NCBI RefSeq assembly: GCF_026130545.1
Contig: NZ_JAMOIM010000008.1
Coordinates: 1-64,000, forward strand
DNA length: 64,000 nt
Source of the DNA: Lichenifustis flavocetrariae
GTDB lineage: Bacteria; Pseudomonadota; Alphaproteobacteria; Rhizobiales; Beijerinckiaceae
Direction: 5' to 3'
Below are positions 52,971-61,681 of this stretch, in pieces. A program made the position numbers and the translations under genes. The stretch's first letter is position 1. Every line of letters begins with the position of its first letter. Below the pieces are notes generated by a model. That model was given only the letters and a program-made list of their open reading frames with translations, was not told where the DNA came from and made no database searches.

Positions 52971-54191
52971 ATGCATGCCGCCATACCGGTCGCAACATCG
53001 CAGGTTCAGGCCCCTCCCAAACTCGCTGCTCCTTTGTTCCCGCTCACCCGCCCAAACGCGCCCCGGCTGAGCGCCTATGTGGATGATTTGGCGGCGATCG
53101 AAGACTCCTGCTGGTTGTCGAACTATGGGCCGGTCAACGACCGACTTGAGCATCGCCTGGTCGAAAAGCTTTTCGCCGGTGTCGGCGAATGCCTGACGGT
53201 TTGCAATGCGACGATCGGGCTGATGATCGGGCTCAAGCTTGCCTCGGAGCGCAGCCGTAAGGGCCCTTATGTGCTGATGCCCTCCTTCACATTCGCGGCA
53301 GCGGCGCATGCAGTTCTCTGGGCCGGGCTCAAGCCGCTTCTCGTCGACATTGAGCCGGAGAGCTGGACTGCGGATCGTGCTCAGGAAGAGCGGCTTCTCG
53401 CGGCCCATGGCGATGAAATCGCGGCGATCATGCCCTATGCGACCTTCGGGACCTGCCTCGATCTGGATCGCTACGATCGGCTTTCGGACCGCTACGACGT
53501 GCCGGTCGTGATCGACGCGGCCGCCTCGCTCGGCAGTGTCGATGCACGCGGAATGGGTTTTGGCACCGGGTCGCGACACACGATCATCTATTCGATGCAT
53601 GCGACGAAAGCGTTCGGGGTGGGCGAAGCCGGTCTTGTTTACAGCTCCGACGCCGAGACAATCGCGCTGCTCCGCCGGATGGGTAATTTCGGGTTCGGGG
53701 CAGACCGGTCGGCGACGCTGCCTGGGCTGAACAGCAAGGTCAGCGAGGTCGCGGCCTTGTCGGCTCTGGTAAAACTTGCTGATTTTGAAGCGCAGATCGC
53801 GCACCGCACGGCTCTGGCCGAAACGTACCTCCAGGAGCTGCCCGGTTGGACAGCGCAGCGCACCGAAGGGCGGCGGATTGCTTATCAGTTCATGCCGATG
53901 TTGCTGCCGGCGGATCTGATCTCGGCGCGTGATCGCATTCGCACGGCTTTGTCCTCAGCCGGCGTCGGGACGGGTCAATATTTTACCCCGCATATCTTTG
54001 AGCAGCCCTACTTCCGAACGCGCTGTGCGGCGGAACCGCTTCCCGTCACCGAAGCTCTTTGCGCGCGCATCATGTCTCTTCCGATATCGGACTTCATGAC
54101 AGCCGATGACGTCGCGACCGTGTGTCAGATCGTGCGAGGCATTTGCGCCGAGATCCTCGGAGCCGATGCCGTCCAGGGTTTTCGAGCGTGA
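52971..54191 (+). CDS. DegT/DnrJ/EryC1/StrS-family aminotransferase
   Basis: A 406-residue PLP-dependent sugar aminotransferase-like protein. LPSFTFAAAAHAVLWAGLKP-type segment (MPSFTFAAAAHAVLWAG), IDAAASLGS (PLP-binding Asp) and SMHATKAFGVGEAG with the Schiff-base lysine are all visible, so it should be catalytically competent. Members usually aminate keto sugars for surface polysaccharides. Its stop overlaps the next GTG (GTGA), so it is coupled to a flavoprotein gene, an uncommon partner. AT-rich upstream DNA with inverted repeats suggests its own regulated promoter. Confidence 0.87.
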   Translation: MHAAIPVATSQVQAPPKLAAPLFPLTRPNAPRLSAYVDDLAAIEDSCWLSNYGPVNDRLEHRLVEKLFAGVGECLTVCNATIGLMIGLKLASERSRKGPYVLMPSFTFAAAAHAVLWAGLKPLLVDIEPESWTADRAQEERLLAAHGDEIAAIMPYATFGTCLDLDRYDRLSDRYDVPVVIDAAASLGSVDARGMGFGTGSRHTIIYSMHATKAFGVGEAGLVYSSDAETIALLRRMGNFGFGADRSATLPGLNSKVSEVAALSALVKLADFEAQIAHRTALAETYLQELPGWTAQRTEGRRIAYQFMPMLLPADLISARDRIRTALSSAGVGTGQYFTPHIFEQPYFRTRCAAEPLPVTEALCARIMSLPISDFMTADDVATVCQIVRGICAEILGADAVQGFRA

Positions 54192-55579
54192 CCGGTAAGC
54201 AGGCTCATTTTCGAACGATCATTGTTGGAAGCGGCCCCGCTGGGCTTGCGCCGCTCGTGTCGGCCTCGCGGGACGGCCGCCTCGACAAGTTGCTTGCGGG
54301 CGGTCTTGCGATCATCGAGTCGACAGATGCAATCGGCGCGGGCCGCCTTGGCCGTTACGCCATCACCTCCGACAGCACGGCCGAGACATTTCTGACGGCC
54401 GTCACGGGACATGCCGACAAGCGCCTCGAGCGCTTGCTTTCGACGCAACTCTGTCTCGACCTTGCCAAAGCGGGCCGAGGCGCCGTGCCTTTGGCACAGG
54501 CCGCAGCGCTGATGTCCGAGATCGGTACCGTCCTGGCTGAAGCCATTCTCGATACAGGCGGCAGCGTGTTGACGCGGCATGAAGCTCTCCAGGCGCGACA
54601 AGGTCGGGATGGCGCTTGGACGGTCACACTTCGCCAGCTCGACAGCGGTCTGGAATATGACATCACGGCTGACACGCTCCTGCTCGCGACCGGCGGAGAG
54701 CAAAGCCTTGAGCGTTTGCGCAGCGAGAAGGTTGCGGGTCTGCCCCTATGGCCAACCTACGAACAGACACTTCTCCTCTCCGACGATGCCTTGCAACCGT
54801 CCGGTCTGGCGCTCATCCGACACAGGCTCGCACAATCTCCGCGACCCCAGGTGGCGATCGCGGGAGGCAGTACGAGCGCGCTTGCGGCTGCGGGACTCCT
54901 GCTGCGAGCCTGCCCGGAGGCGACGAGCACCCCCGGCAGCATCACCATATTGCACCGGCGTCCCTTACGGGTCTTCTATCCGTCAGCGGATGCGGCCCTG
55001 GCCGACGGCTACACGGATTTCGGACCGGAGGACGTCTGTTCGCTCAGCGGCTTCGTGTTCCGTCTGGCTGGACTTCGCCTGGACTCCCGCGATCTTTTGA
55101 TGGGCATTCTTGGCCTCGGTGGACGGCCGCCGGAGCAGCGTGTCGTTCTGCATCGGCTGGATCACAGCACGTCTGCAGAGAGCCATCGTGTGTTGGCTTC
55201 CGCAGATGTCGTCATCGCGGCCCTGGGATACCGACCCCGTGCGCTGGCTCTTTATGATGCCGATGGCGACGATATCCTGCTGCGGGGTCGCCTCGGCAAA
55301 GAGCCTCTCGTGGACGATCGGTGTCGGATCTGTAACGCGGAGGGCCATCCGATCGCTAATCTATTCGGCATCGGGCTTGCGGCCGGCTTCAGGCCGCACG
55401 GTCCGCTTGGAGGCGAGCCGAGCTTCGTAGGGCAAGCCAACGGACTTTGGCTGTGGCAGACGGCGGTGGGGTCGATAATCGTCGATTCCCTGTTAGCCGC
55501 CTCCCTGCCTGAGCGAGCTCCGCTTGGGCTGGTGGTGTCATCTCTCAGCATGAGCCGCTCAGGCCAGCTAGCCGGTTGA
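54188..55579 (+). CDS. FAD/NAD(P)-binding oxidoreductase-like protein
   Basis: A 463-residue flavoprotein-like sequence. The FAD-binding motif TIIVGSGPAGLAPLV is at about 9-23; a second Rossmann segment VAIAGGSTSALAAAGLLLRA lies near 220-239, and VIAALGYRPRALALYD resembles the ATG-type motif of two-dinucleotide-domain oxidoreductases such as N-hydroxylases. A C-terminal GIGLAAGFRPHGPLGGEPSF fits this group. The GTG start is set by the overlap with the aminotransferase stop. The pair could act on one amino sugar, for example amination followed by N-oxidation, but the reaction is not established. Confidence 0.7.
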   Translation: MTGKQAHFRTIIVGSGPAGLAPLVSASRDGRLDKLLAGGLAIIESTDAIGAGRLGRYAITSDSTAETFLTAVTGHADKRLERLLSTQLCLDLAKAGRGAVPLAQAAALMSEIGTVLAEAILDTGGSVLTRHEALQARQGRDGAWTVTLRQLDSGLEYDITADTLLLATGGEQSLERLRSEKVAGLPLWPTYEQTLLLSDDALQPSGLALIRHRLAQSPRPQVAIAGGSTSALAAAGLLLRACPEATSTPGSITILHRRPLRVFYPSADAALADGYTDFGPEDVCSLSGFVFRLAGLRLDSRDLLMGILGLGGRPPEQRVVLHRLDHSTSAESHRVLASADVVIAALGYRPRALALYDADGDDILLRGRLGKEPLVDDRCRICNAEGHPIANLFGIGLAAGFRPHGPLGGEPSFVGQANGLWLWQTAVGSIIVDSLLAASLPERAPLGLVVSSLSMSRSGQLAG

Positions 55580-55581
55580 CG

Positions 55582-55600
55582 CCTCGGCCATCGGCCGAGG
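55582..55600. terminator. Hairpin terminator between convergent genes
   Basis: CCTCGGCC-ATC-GGCCGAGG is a perfect 8-bp stem with a 3-base loop two bases after the flavoprotein stop; TTGTGG follows. It lies between convergent genes (the flippase ends at 55710), so it may terminate from both sides. Confidence 0.6.
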
Positions 55601-55709
55601 TTGTGGTATCCCCCAGAACCGAAGCGATTCCAGGCGATCATTGCACCTATGCGACGCGGCCTGGGGTTACATCCATGATTACTCCATAACCGTCGTTGCT
55701 TGGGTCAAC

Positions 55710-57221
55710 TCATCCGAGGATGATGTGGGCCAGAGGCCCCGCGGTTCGGGCGAGGGGGAGCGGCAAAGCCCGCACGGCCGTTCGGAGGCGCTCTATATCT
55801 TCCGGCAATAGGGCCGACGACATTCTTACGGCTGCTAGATACACGATGGCTCCGGCCGGAATGGCGATCGCGAGCCCCAAGACACCATCGTGGGCCGCCA
55901 GTCCCAACTTCGCGGCGGCACCGCACAGCAGGGCCGCACCCAACAGCCTCAAAAGTGAGCCGATCGGCACCGCAAACCCGAGTCGGGACGCCAGGAACCA
56001 CGACGAGATCCCGACCGCTGCGGCCTGGGTGATGCCGCGGGAGAAGGCCGCCCCGATTTCGCCGAAGGGGGCGATGAGAAGCAGGCCGCCAACCACCGCC
56101 AGCGAGGCTCCGACCAGGCTTGCGTAGAAATCGACATCGCTGCGTTCCAGTGCCCAGACGAGGTTCGAACCCACGGCCGAGACGGCCGAGATCGATGCAG
56201 CGCAGATCAGGATCTGGGCGGCCGGGATCGCACCCACGAAAGCTTGGCCGTAAAGGAGTGGAAGAAGCGTCGGAAGCACGGCGGCAAGGCCGAAACAGGC
56301 CGGAAAGATCAGGAAGGCGAGAAGCCGGGTCCCGGTGCCGTACAGGTTTCGCATGCTCTCCCGGTCCTGACGGCCGTGCTGCTCGGCGAATTGCGGCAAC
56401 AAGGCCCAGGTCAACATCAGCGGCCCTTGCACCGCGAGGTTGGCGAGCGTGAGACCGACAGAGAAGAGGCCGATCGAGGCGACACCCCAAGTGAGTTGCA
56501 AGAACAGGATCTCGATCCGAGACCACACCAAAAACCCGAGCAGGTCCGAGGCCCAGCGATATCGGGTGTAGCGGATGATCCGCTGTGTCACATCCCCGCG
56601 CAGGTGCCCTTGAGGCGCCGGGAGTTCGGCCAACACCATCAAGGGCAGCAGGCTTGCCACGACATAGGCCGCGACCGCGCCGCGCGGGCCAAACAGAAAG
56701 CTCCCGAGTGCCAGGCCTCCGATCTGCAAGCAGGCTGAACTGCTGGTCAGCCTTGCCACGCGCCCGAATTCGTGCGTGCCGCGCAATACGCTCCGTGCGA
56801 AATCTCCGAGAGCCTGTGTCGTGCAATTGATCCCGATCAGCACGCAAATGACCGGATCTGCCAGTGGGGACGATTCGTTGCCGGCATGTGTCCCCAAGAG
56901 CCAAAGCGCATAGCTGGCAAACGCGAAGGTCGGCAGGGCGGTCCAGGCCGCGAAGGGTCGGAGTAATCCGGCAGCGAGGCGCCGAGCTTCGGCGAGACCG
57001 TCTCGTGCGATCACCTCCGGGAGATAGCGCGCCAGTGTGAAAGGCAGTCCGACATTGATGAATGTGGTTCCGAGCCAGACCAGCCAGATCGCGAAAGCGA
57101 CGCTTCCGGCGTGATCGACGCCCAGCAAGCGTGAGATGACGAGGCTCGACAGAAAATTGCCGAGCGTGGTGCTGATCCCTGCGAGCGTGCCGAACAACGA
57201 GTTGCGCACGAAGCGGCTCAT
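55710..57221 (-). CDS. Polysaccharide flippase (Wzx/MATE-like)
   Basis: A 503-residue membrane protein with about 12-14 helices. The N-terminus NSLFGTLAGISTTLGNFLSS and SRLLGVDHAGSVAFAIWLVW match the polysaccharide_synt (Wzx/RfbX) family, and GLTLANLAVQGPLMLTWALL and LIFPACFGLAAVLPTLLPLL fit the repeated bundle. It would flip undecaprenyl-linked repeat units across the inner membrane. It starts with ATG after GAAAGATCTTCC and is preceded by the second polymerase-like gene on the same strand with a 25-base gap. Confidence 0.88.
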   Translation of the reverse strand: MSRFVRNSLFGTLAGISTTLGNFLSSLVISRLLGVDHAGSVAFAIWLVWLGTTFINVGLPFTLARYLPEVIARDGLAEARRLAAGLLRPFAAWTALPTFAFASYALWLLGTHAGNESSPLADPVICVLIGINCTTQALGDFARSVLRGTHEFGRVARLTSSSACLQIGGLALGSFLFGPRGAVAAYVVASLLPLMVLAELPAPQGHLRGDVTQRIIRYTRYRWASDLLGFLVWSRIEILFLQLTWGVASIGLFSVGLTLANLAVQGPLMLTWALLPQFAEQHGRQDRESMRNLYGTGTRLLAFLIFPACFGLAAVLPTLLPLLYGQAFVGAIPAAQILICAASISAVSAVGSNLVWALERSDVDFYASLVGASLAVVGGLLLIAPFGEIGAAFSRGITQAAAVGISSWFLASRLGFAVPIGSLLRLLGAALLCGAAAKLGLAAHDGVLGLAIAIPAGAIVYLAAVRMSSALLPEDIERLRTAVRALPLPLARTAGPLAHIILG

Positions 57222-57246
57222 GGAAGATCTTTCAATAGCATGGCAG

Positions 57247-58710
57247 CTAGGGGGTCCCTTCGCGCGCGGCGGCCGGAAGTGGAAGGCCGAATGACCGCCG
57301 GAACCCCGTTACGCTCGGAAATGAAGGTGCAAAGCGGCGAGCGTCGACCGGTGCCGGCCTGCGACAGGCCAAGGCGGCGAAAATGAAGAAGGGCAGGCCG
57401 AGATCGACCATGGCGCCCGATACCGAGGCGCCGAGGAAGAGACCAAGGCACGCCATGCGACTTGCATCGCGAACTGCCGTCGCCGAACTGCCCATCGGGG
57501 CTGTTCGGACGCCGATGAGGACATAGGCGAGGAAGACCATCAGGAGCGCGAAACCGGGCGCGCCGGTGTTGGCCAAGAGAGCAATTGGAAAACTCGACGC
57601 CCGAACGCTGCCGAGCCCCGTGCCTATCCCTCCCGTGTCAAGGAAGTTTTGCCACGCGGTCACGTTCCATTGGGCTCGCTCGATGCCGGATTGGCTCGAA
57701 GCTTTATCGAACAGCAATACCGAAAGTGTGTCCGAGACCGCCGCCATGGCTCGCGGCGTGAGCAGGATGCAGGCCGTCACGGCGATGAGAAAAAGGGGCG
57801 CCAAGAGCACGAACGCATAGGCGGTTCCGGGCGAGCGCCGGTGCGCGGCGCGTATCAGCGTGCGTACATAGAGGACGGCCACGAGAACGGGTGTTGCCAC
57901 ATAGGCCGTGGTGGAGGTCGAAAGCACGAGAAGCAGGAACGAGACGAGCGCAATCGGCCCAGACAGGCGCGGCCGGATGCCGGCTAGCCAAAGTTCGGCG
58001 GCATAACCGAGAGCGCCGAGCGTCGCATAGGAGAAGGAAGAGGTTTCGGTGAAAGACCCGACGATCCGCTTCAAGCCGGTCACGAGTGTTTCAACGTGAA
58101 GCTGATAGTCGGCGTTGCGTATCGGATCGAGCAGATAGCTCGTATTGGTCCAGAAGGTCACCAGATCCAGCGCCGCGAAAGCGATGTTGAGCCCGCAATA
58201 GACGAGCATCACGCGGGCCAGCAGGCGAAAGCCGTCCGGGCGTCCGGCGAAGGCCGAGCACAGAACGAAGCAGACGAGGTCCGCAACGATATAGATGGAT
58301 TGTGTGACGTTGCCGGAGGTGGGACCGAGCGGCACTAGCAGCACGGACGGGCCATATTCGGTCGTGCCGATCGCGTTGATGAACGTCTCCTGAGCGAGAA
58401 GCCGCGGCAGAATCGCGGCGCCACACACGGCCAGGACCGTAAAGGCGGCAAGCCAGAAGCCGGCCCGCGGAAAAGCGAGGTCACGCCGGGCCGCGGACCA
58501 ATCGAGGCGACCCCAGCATGAGGCGGCCAAGAGGCCTAGCATGAGATGTCCGGGCTGGATCGTGCCCGATCCGCCGAGCAGGACGGCGCCGGCCGCCCCG
58601 AGCAAGGTCAAAGGCACGAACGCGACGAAGCCGAAGGCCGGGCCACGCAACAATGCGATGGCCCCGATAATAACCGTCACGAGGCCGATGACGCCGACGC
58701 TCAAGCTCAA
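57247..58710 (-). CDS. Polysaccharide polymerase-like membrane protein
   Basis: A 487-residue protein with ten or more hydrophobic helices and a long periplasmic loop near residues 190-220. NVTAWQNFLDTGGIGTGLGS (about 344-363) resembles the GxGxG-type loop of Wzy_C/EPS polymerases. The start is a TTG; CGAGG just upstream fits TTG at 58704 better than the one at 58710. It runs away from the GT8 gene with an AT-rich shared promoter region. Together with the flippase it forms a Wzx/Wzy-type pair; a second ligase-like protein lies at the left edge of the locus. Confidence 0.8.
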   Translation of the reverse strand: MSLSVGVIGLVTVIIGAIALLRGPAFGFVAFVPLTLLGAAGAVLLGGSGTIQPGHLMLGLLAASCWGRLDWSAARRDLAFPRAGFWLAAFTVLAVCGAAILPRLLAQETFINAIGTTEYGPSVLLVPLGPTSGNVTQSIYIVADLVCFVLCSAFAGRPDGFRLLARVMLVYCGLNIAFAALDLVTFWTNTSYLLDPIRNADYQLHVETLVTGLKRIVGSFTETSSFSYATLGALGYAAELWLAGIRPRLSGPIALVSFLLLVLSTSTTAYVATPVLVAVLYVRTLIRAAHRRSPGTAYAFVLLAPLFLIAVTACILLTPRAMAAVSDTLSVLLFDKASSQSGIERAQWNVTAWQNFLDTGGIGTGLGSVRASSFPIALLANTGAPGFALLMVFLAYVLIGVRTAPMGSSATAVRDASRMACLGLFLGASVSGAMVDLGLPFFIFAALACRRPAPVDARRFAPSFPSVTGFRRSFGLPLPAAAREGTP

Positions 58711-58802
58711 CCTCGTACAAGATGAAAAATGCTACGGCGATGCTTTACAGCTTGAAGAGATCACAAAAAAGAGTGATGAGGTCAATACAAGAACGTAGTA
58801 AG

Positions 58803-58812
58803 CAAGTATTTA
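58803..58812 (+). promoter_or_regulatory. Shared EPS-locus motif CAAGTATTTA, copy 2
   Basis: The 10-mer lies in the AT-rich divergent region between the polymerase-like and GT8 genes, 43-52 bases before the latter's start. It is one of three identical copies in intergenic DNA of this locus. Confidence 0.4.
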
Positions 58813-58854
58813 AAAAAAAGATAAATCCTCACAACCGGGACGTCTCCAAAATCA

Positions 58855-59796
58855 ATGGCCGCCGCCTGCTTTTGCTATACGACAAATGTCAACTACATGG
58901 GGGCGACGCTGCTGAGTGCCATGCAGGCCCGGCGCCAGTTGACCGCCGGCAAGGCCGATGTCCTGATCCTTTATCTTGGTCCGCAGGACCACGCGGCCGG
59001 TGTGTTCGCCGATATCTGCGCCCAGCACGACATCGTGTTCCAGCCGATCACCGCGCGATGCATCGACGATCTGCCGATCCAATTCGCGCGACATTTTCTC
59101 GATCGCCTTCTCGATCGCGGCTACGCGCACGTCATCCACGCCGATGGAGATACACAGGTCACAGGGCCCCTCGATCCGCTGTTTGACGTGTCACTGCCGT
59201 CGGGCCGCGTGTTGGTCACCCCCGATCCCATGGCGGTCATGATCCGCGAACCGAGCCGATCCTGGCAGGCCCGACGAGCCTATTTTCAGTCGATCGGCAT
59301 CCCGGATGCGCGCCTGGACCGCTACTTCAACTCGGGCATCTTTCGCCTCAACCGGACCGACCTCGCCGAGGTCGGCCGCGAATGTGTTCGTCTGTGCCGA
59401 CAGTACGGACCTGTCTTCCGCTTCAGCGAGCAGGACGCCTTCAACCTCGCCTTCGGGGAGGACGCGCAACTCATGTCGTTCAAATGGAATTTTCCGGTGT
59501 TCTTCTTGAACGGTGGTTACGATGCTACCATTCAACCCCGGCTGATCCACTACATGTCGAACCCCAGGCCTTGGCACGGCGCCTTTTTGCCGTGGGGTCG
59601 GACGACACATCGGGTGTACCGCGACCTCGTCGGCATGCATCCCGAACTCGCCGAATATCTGCAGCCGATGCGCGGACTGAAAGCCGTCAAATACAGAGCG
59701 CAGCAGCGCTACAAGCGCCTCGTGGAGCAACGGACCTGGACGCGTCCGGCCGTTCGCGAACGCGTTGCTCAGTTCGAGCGCAACGCCACGGTCTGA
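58855..59796 (+). CDS. GT8-family glycosyltransferase
   Basis: A 313-residue cytoplasmic glycosyltransferase. The start FCYTTNVNYMGATLLSAMQA is the nucleotide-sugar-binding strand and helix; ADGDTQVTGPLDPLF includes the DxD-type metal motif (Asp-Gly-Asp near 97-99), and QDAFNLAFGEDAQLMSFKWN plus a late HYMSNPRPWHGAF (H-x-x-x-x-x-P-W) match GT8 members. It would add a sugar, donor unknown, to the growing repeat unit. It opens the rightward part of the locus and precedes the export protein. Confidence 0.82.
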   Translation: MAAACFCYTTNVNYMGATLLSAMQARRQLTAGKADVLILYLGPQDHAAGVFADICAQHDIVFQPITARCIDDLPIQFARHFLDRLLDRGYAHVIHADGDTQVTGPLDPLFDVSLPSGRVLVTPDPMAVMIREPSRSWQARRAYFQSIGIPDARLDRYFNSGIFRLNRTDLAEVGRECVRLCRQYGPVFRFSEQDAFNLAFGEDAQLMSFKWNFPVFFLNGGYDATIQPRLIHYMSNPRPWHGAFLPWGRTTHRVYRDLVGMHPELAEYLQPMRGLKAVKYRAQQRYKRLVEQRTWTRPAVRERVAQFERNATV

Positions 59797-59919
59797 CTGC
59801 GGCAAGGCAGGTCTTCGCCGGTGCGCGATGTCGATGCGGCCGAACACGATCGGTCGAATGTCTTGGGAACTGCGGCGAGCCGCCGGTGGCGGTTTTGGAA
59901 GTCCGGAAAGGAGCGTGGG

Positions 59920-61227
59920 ATGAGATCGTTGTGCATCGTGAGTTTGCTGTTGGCCGTTGGGCTGGGGTTGTCCGCCGCTTATGCCGAACCGGTCGAGTAC
60001 CGACTTGGGCCGGAGGACAAGCTCCAAATCAAGGTCTTCGACTGGCGGACGGGCTCGGGTGAGGCTTATCAATGGCAGGCCCTCAACGGCGAGTTCATCG
60101 TCGGTTCCGGCGGCTCGCTGTCCCTGCCGCTGCTCGGCGACATCCCGGCCAACGATATGACGCCATCCGCCGTGGCCAATGTCATCGGAGAGCGGCTGCA
60201 GGCCAAGGTCGGCCTGGCCCAGAGGCCCGACGCCTCCGTTCAGGTGACCAAATATCGCCCCTTCTACATCATGGGCATGGTCGAGCGTCAGGGCGAATAC
60301 GATTTCCGACCAGATCTGTCGGTGTTGCAGGCGGTCAGCATTGCGGGCGGAATTGCGCGGGCGGGCGACGGTGGCGCGATGGGTCTTGAGCGGGACGCGA
60401 TCTCGGGACGTGGCGACCTTCGCGCGCTTATGGTCGAACGCACGGAGCTTCTGGTCCGGCAGGCGCGCCTGGATGCCGAGATCTCAGGGGCCGATTCGAT
60501 CACCCTGCCGCCGGAGCTCGCCAGCCGACAGACAGAGCCCGCCGTCGCCCGCGCGCTTCGTGAGGAGCAGGCGTTATTCGGCACCCGACGCGAATCTTTG
60601 ACCTCGCAAAGTGCGACGCTCGATCAGTCGCGTGCGCTTCTTGAACGGCAGATCGTCGCCCTGGCGGCCAAGGATGTCTCGCTTGCCCGGCAATTGGCTG
60701 TGACAAAACAGGAACTCGATCAAATTTCCGGCCTCGTCTCTCAGGGCCTTGCGGTGCTGCCGCGCAAGCTCGCCATTGAAGAAAATACAGCGCAATACGA
60801 GAGCAGTCGCCTCGACGTGCAACTGGCGACGCTGCGCGCGCAGCAAGACATCTCCAAGGCCATACGCGATAAATCGGAGTTGCAAGCCAAAGATCGCAAT
60901 GAAGCCTTGATTGAAGCGGCTCAGGTCCGCGCGCGATTGGGCGAGGTGGGCCAAAGGCTCGAAACCGCCCGGGCGCTGGTCTATCAGGCGGAGGTGAGGG
61001 AGCCGGCCGCCTTGGCGGCATCGACGCCGACCCGGCCAACCCCCGTCTACTCGATCGTCCGCAAGGTCGATGGGCATGCCACCACGCTGCAGGTGGAGGA
61101 CAGTGATCCTGTTTTGCCCGGCGATGTGGTCCAGGTCGATTTTACGGACTCGGATCAAACCGGTCCGAAGCATGAAGCCGTAGGAATTGCGGGCCGGGGG
61201 CCCGAGACTGCGGCGGTTAGCAATTGA
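59920..61227 (+). CDS. Polysaccharide export protein, ExoF-like
   Basis: A 435-residue exported protein. A Sec signal (SLCIVSLLLAVGLGLSAAYA, about 3-22) lacks a lipobox cysteine, as in rhizobial ExoF rather than lipoprotein Wza. The poly_export domain starts VEYRLGPEDKLQIKVFDW and the SLBB-type domain follows (YIMGMVERQGEYDFRPDLSV). A long coiled coil (about 150-330, QEALFGT..., LAVTKQELDQISGL) precedes a C-terminal domain ending QVEDSDPVLPGDVVQVDF. The ATG follows AAAGGAGCGTGGG. It would form or line the periplasmic-to-outer-membrane export channel for the polysaccharide. Confidence 0.87.
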   Translation: MRSLCIVSLLLAVGLGLSAAYAEPVEYRLGPEDKLQIKVFDWRTGSGEAYQWQALNGEFIVGSGGSLSLPLLGDIPANDMTPSAVANVIGERLQAKVGLAQRPDASVQVTKYRPFYIMGMVERQGEYDFRPDLSVLQAVSIAGGIARAGDGGAMGLERDAISGRGDLRALMVERTELLVRQARLDAEISGADSITLPPELASRQTEPAVARALREEQALFGTRRESLTSQSATLDQSRALLERQIVALAAKDVSLARQLAVTKQELDQISGLVSQGLAVLPRKLAIEENTAQYESSRLDVQLATLRAQQDISKAIRDKSELQAKDRNEALIEAAQVRARLGEVGQRLETARALVYQAEVREPAALAASTPTRPTPVYSIVRKVDGHATTLQVEDSDPVLPGDVVQVDFTDSDQTGPKHEAVGIAGRGPETAAVSN

Positions 61228-61297
61228 GCCGCGAGCTTGCTCGGCGATGGACAGCGGTCGATCCCAGCTGTCCGCAGTCGAATCGTCCAAGGTTCCG

Positions 61298-61618
61298 ATG
61301 ACGATTCATCGGATCTTTACCAAAACCCCGCAAAGTTCTTCAGGAGTGGCCGGAATCAGCACGAGAGCATCCATGGTGGCGACCCTCGTGGCTTTTTTTG
61401 CGTTGGGGTTCTTTTCCGCCACGCTCTTCCCGCTGTTCCAATTCCTTGCCGTTGTTCTGTCCGCCGCGCTCGTGGTGATGGTCGTTGCGATCGTTCAAGG
61501 AATGACCCTCATCGGGGGCTTGGGATTGGGCATTGCCGATTTGGCGCTGGCACAGGTGGGGTACGGCCTCGGCTTGGCGTGGGTGGCCTCGTCTCGGTCG
61601 CGCTGTGCTCGGGATTAA
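61298..61618 (+). CDS. Small membrane protein, possibly ExoX-like exopolysaccharide repressor
   Basis: A 106-residue protein with two to three hydrophobic helices (MVATLVAFFALGFFSATLFP, FLAVVLSAALVVMVVAIVQG, ALAQVGYGLGLAWVAS). Size, topology and the QVGY-type last helix recall ExoX, the small inner-membrane protein that lowers exopolysaccharide production by acting on ExoY. The nearby ExoF-like and ExoY-like genes support this. The similarity is by eye only. The ATG at 61298 follows AAGG; the frame is open upstream into the export gene but that part looks like shadow. Confidence 0.5.
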   Translation: MTIHRIFTKTPQSSSGVAGISTRASMVATLVAFFALGFFSATLFPLFQFLAVVLSAALVVMVVAIVQGMTLIGGLGLGIADLALAQVGYGLGLAWVASSRSRCARD

Positions 61619-61681
61619 ACCGGCGACCGGTTCCATCGGTCAGTTGGCGCAAAGGCGATCACGGAATCCGGTAGGTCGGCT

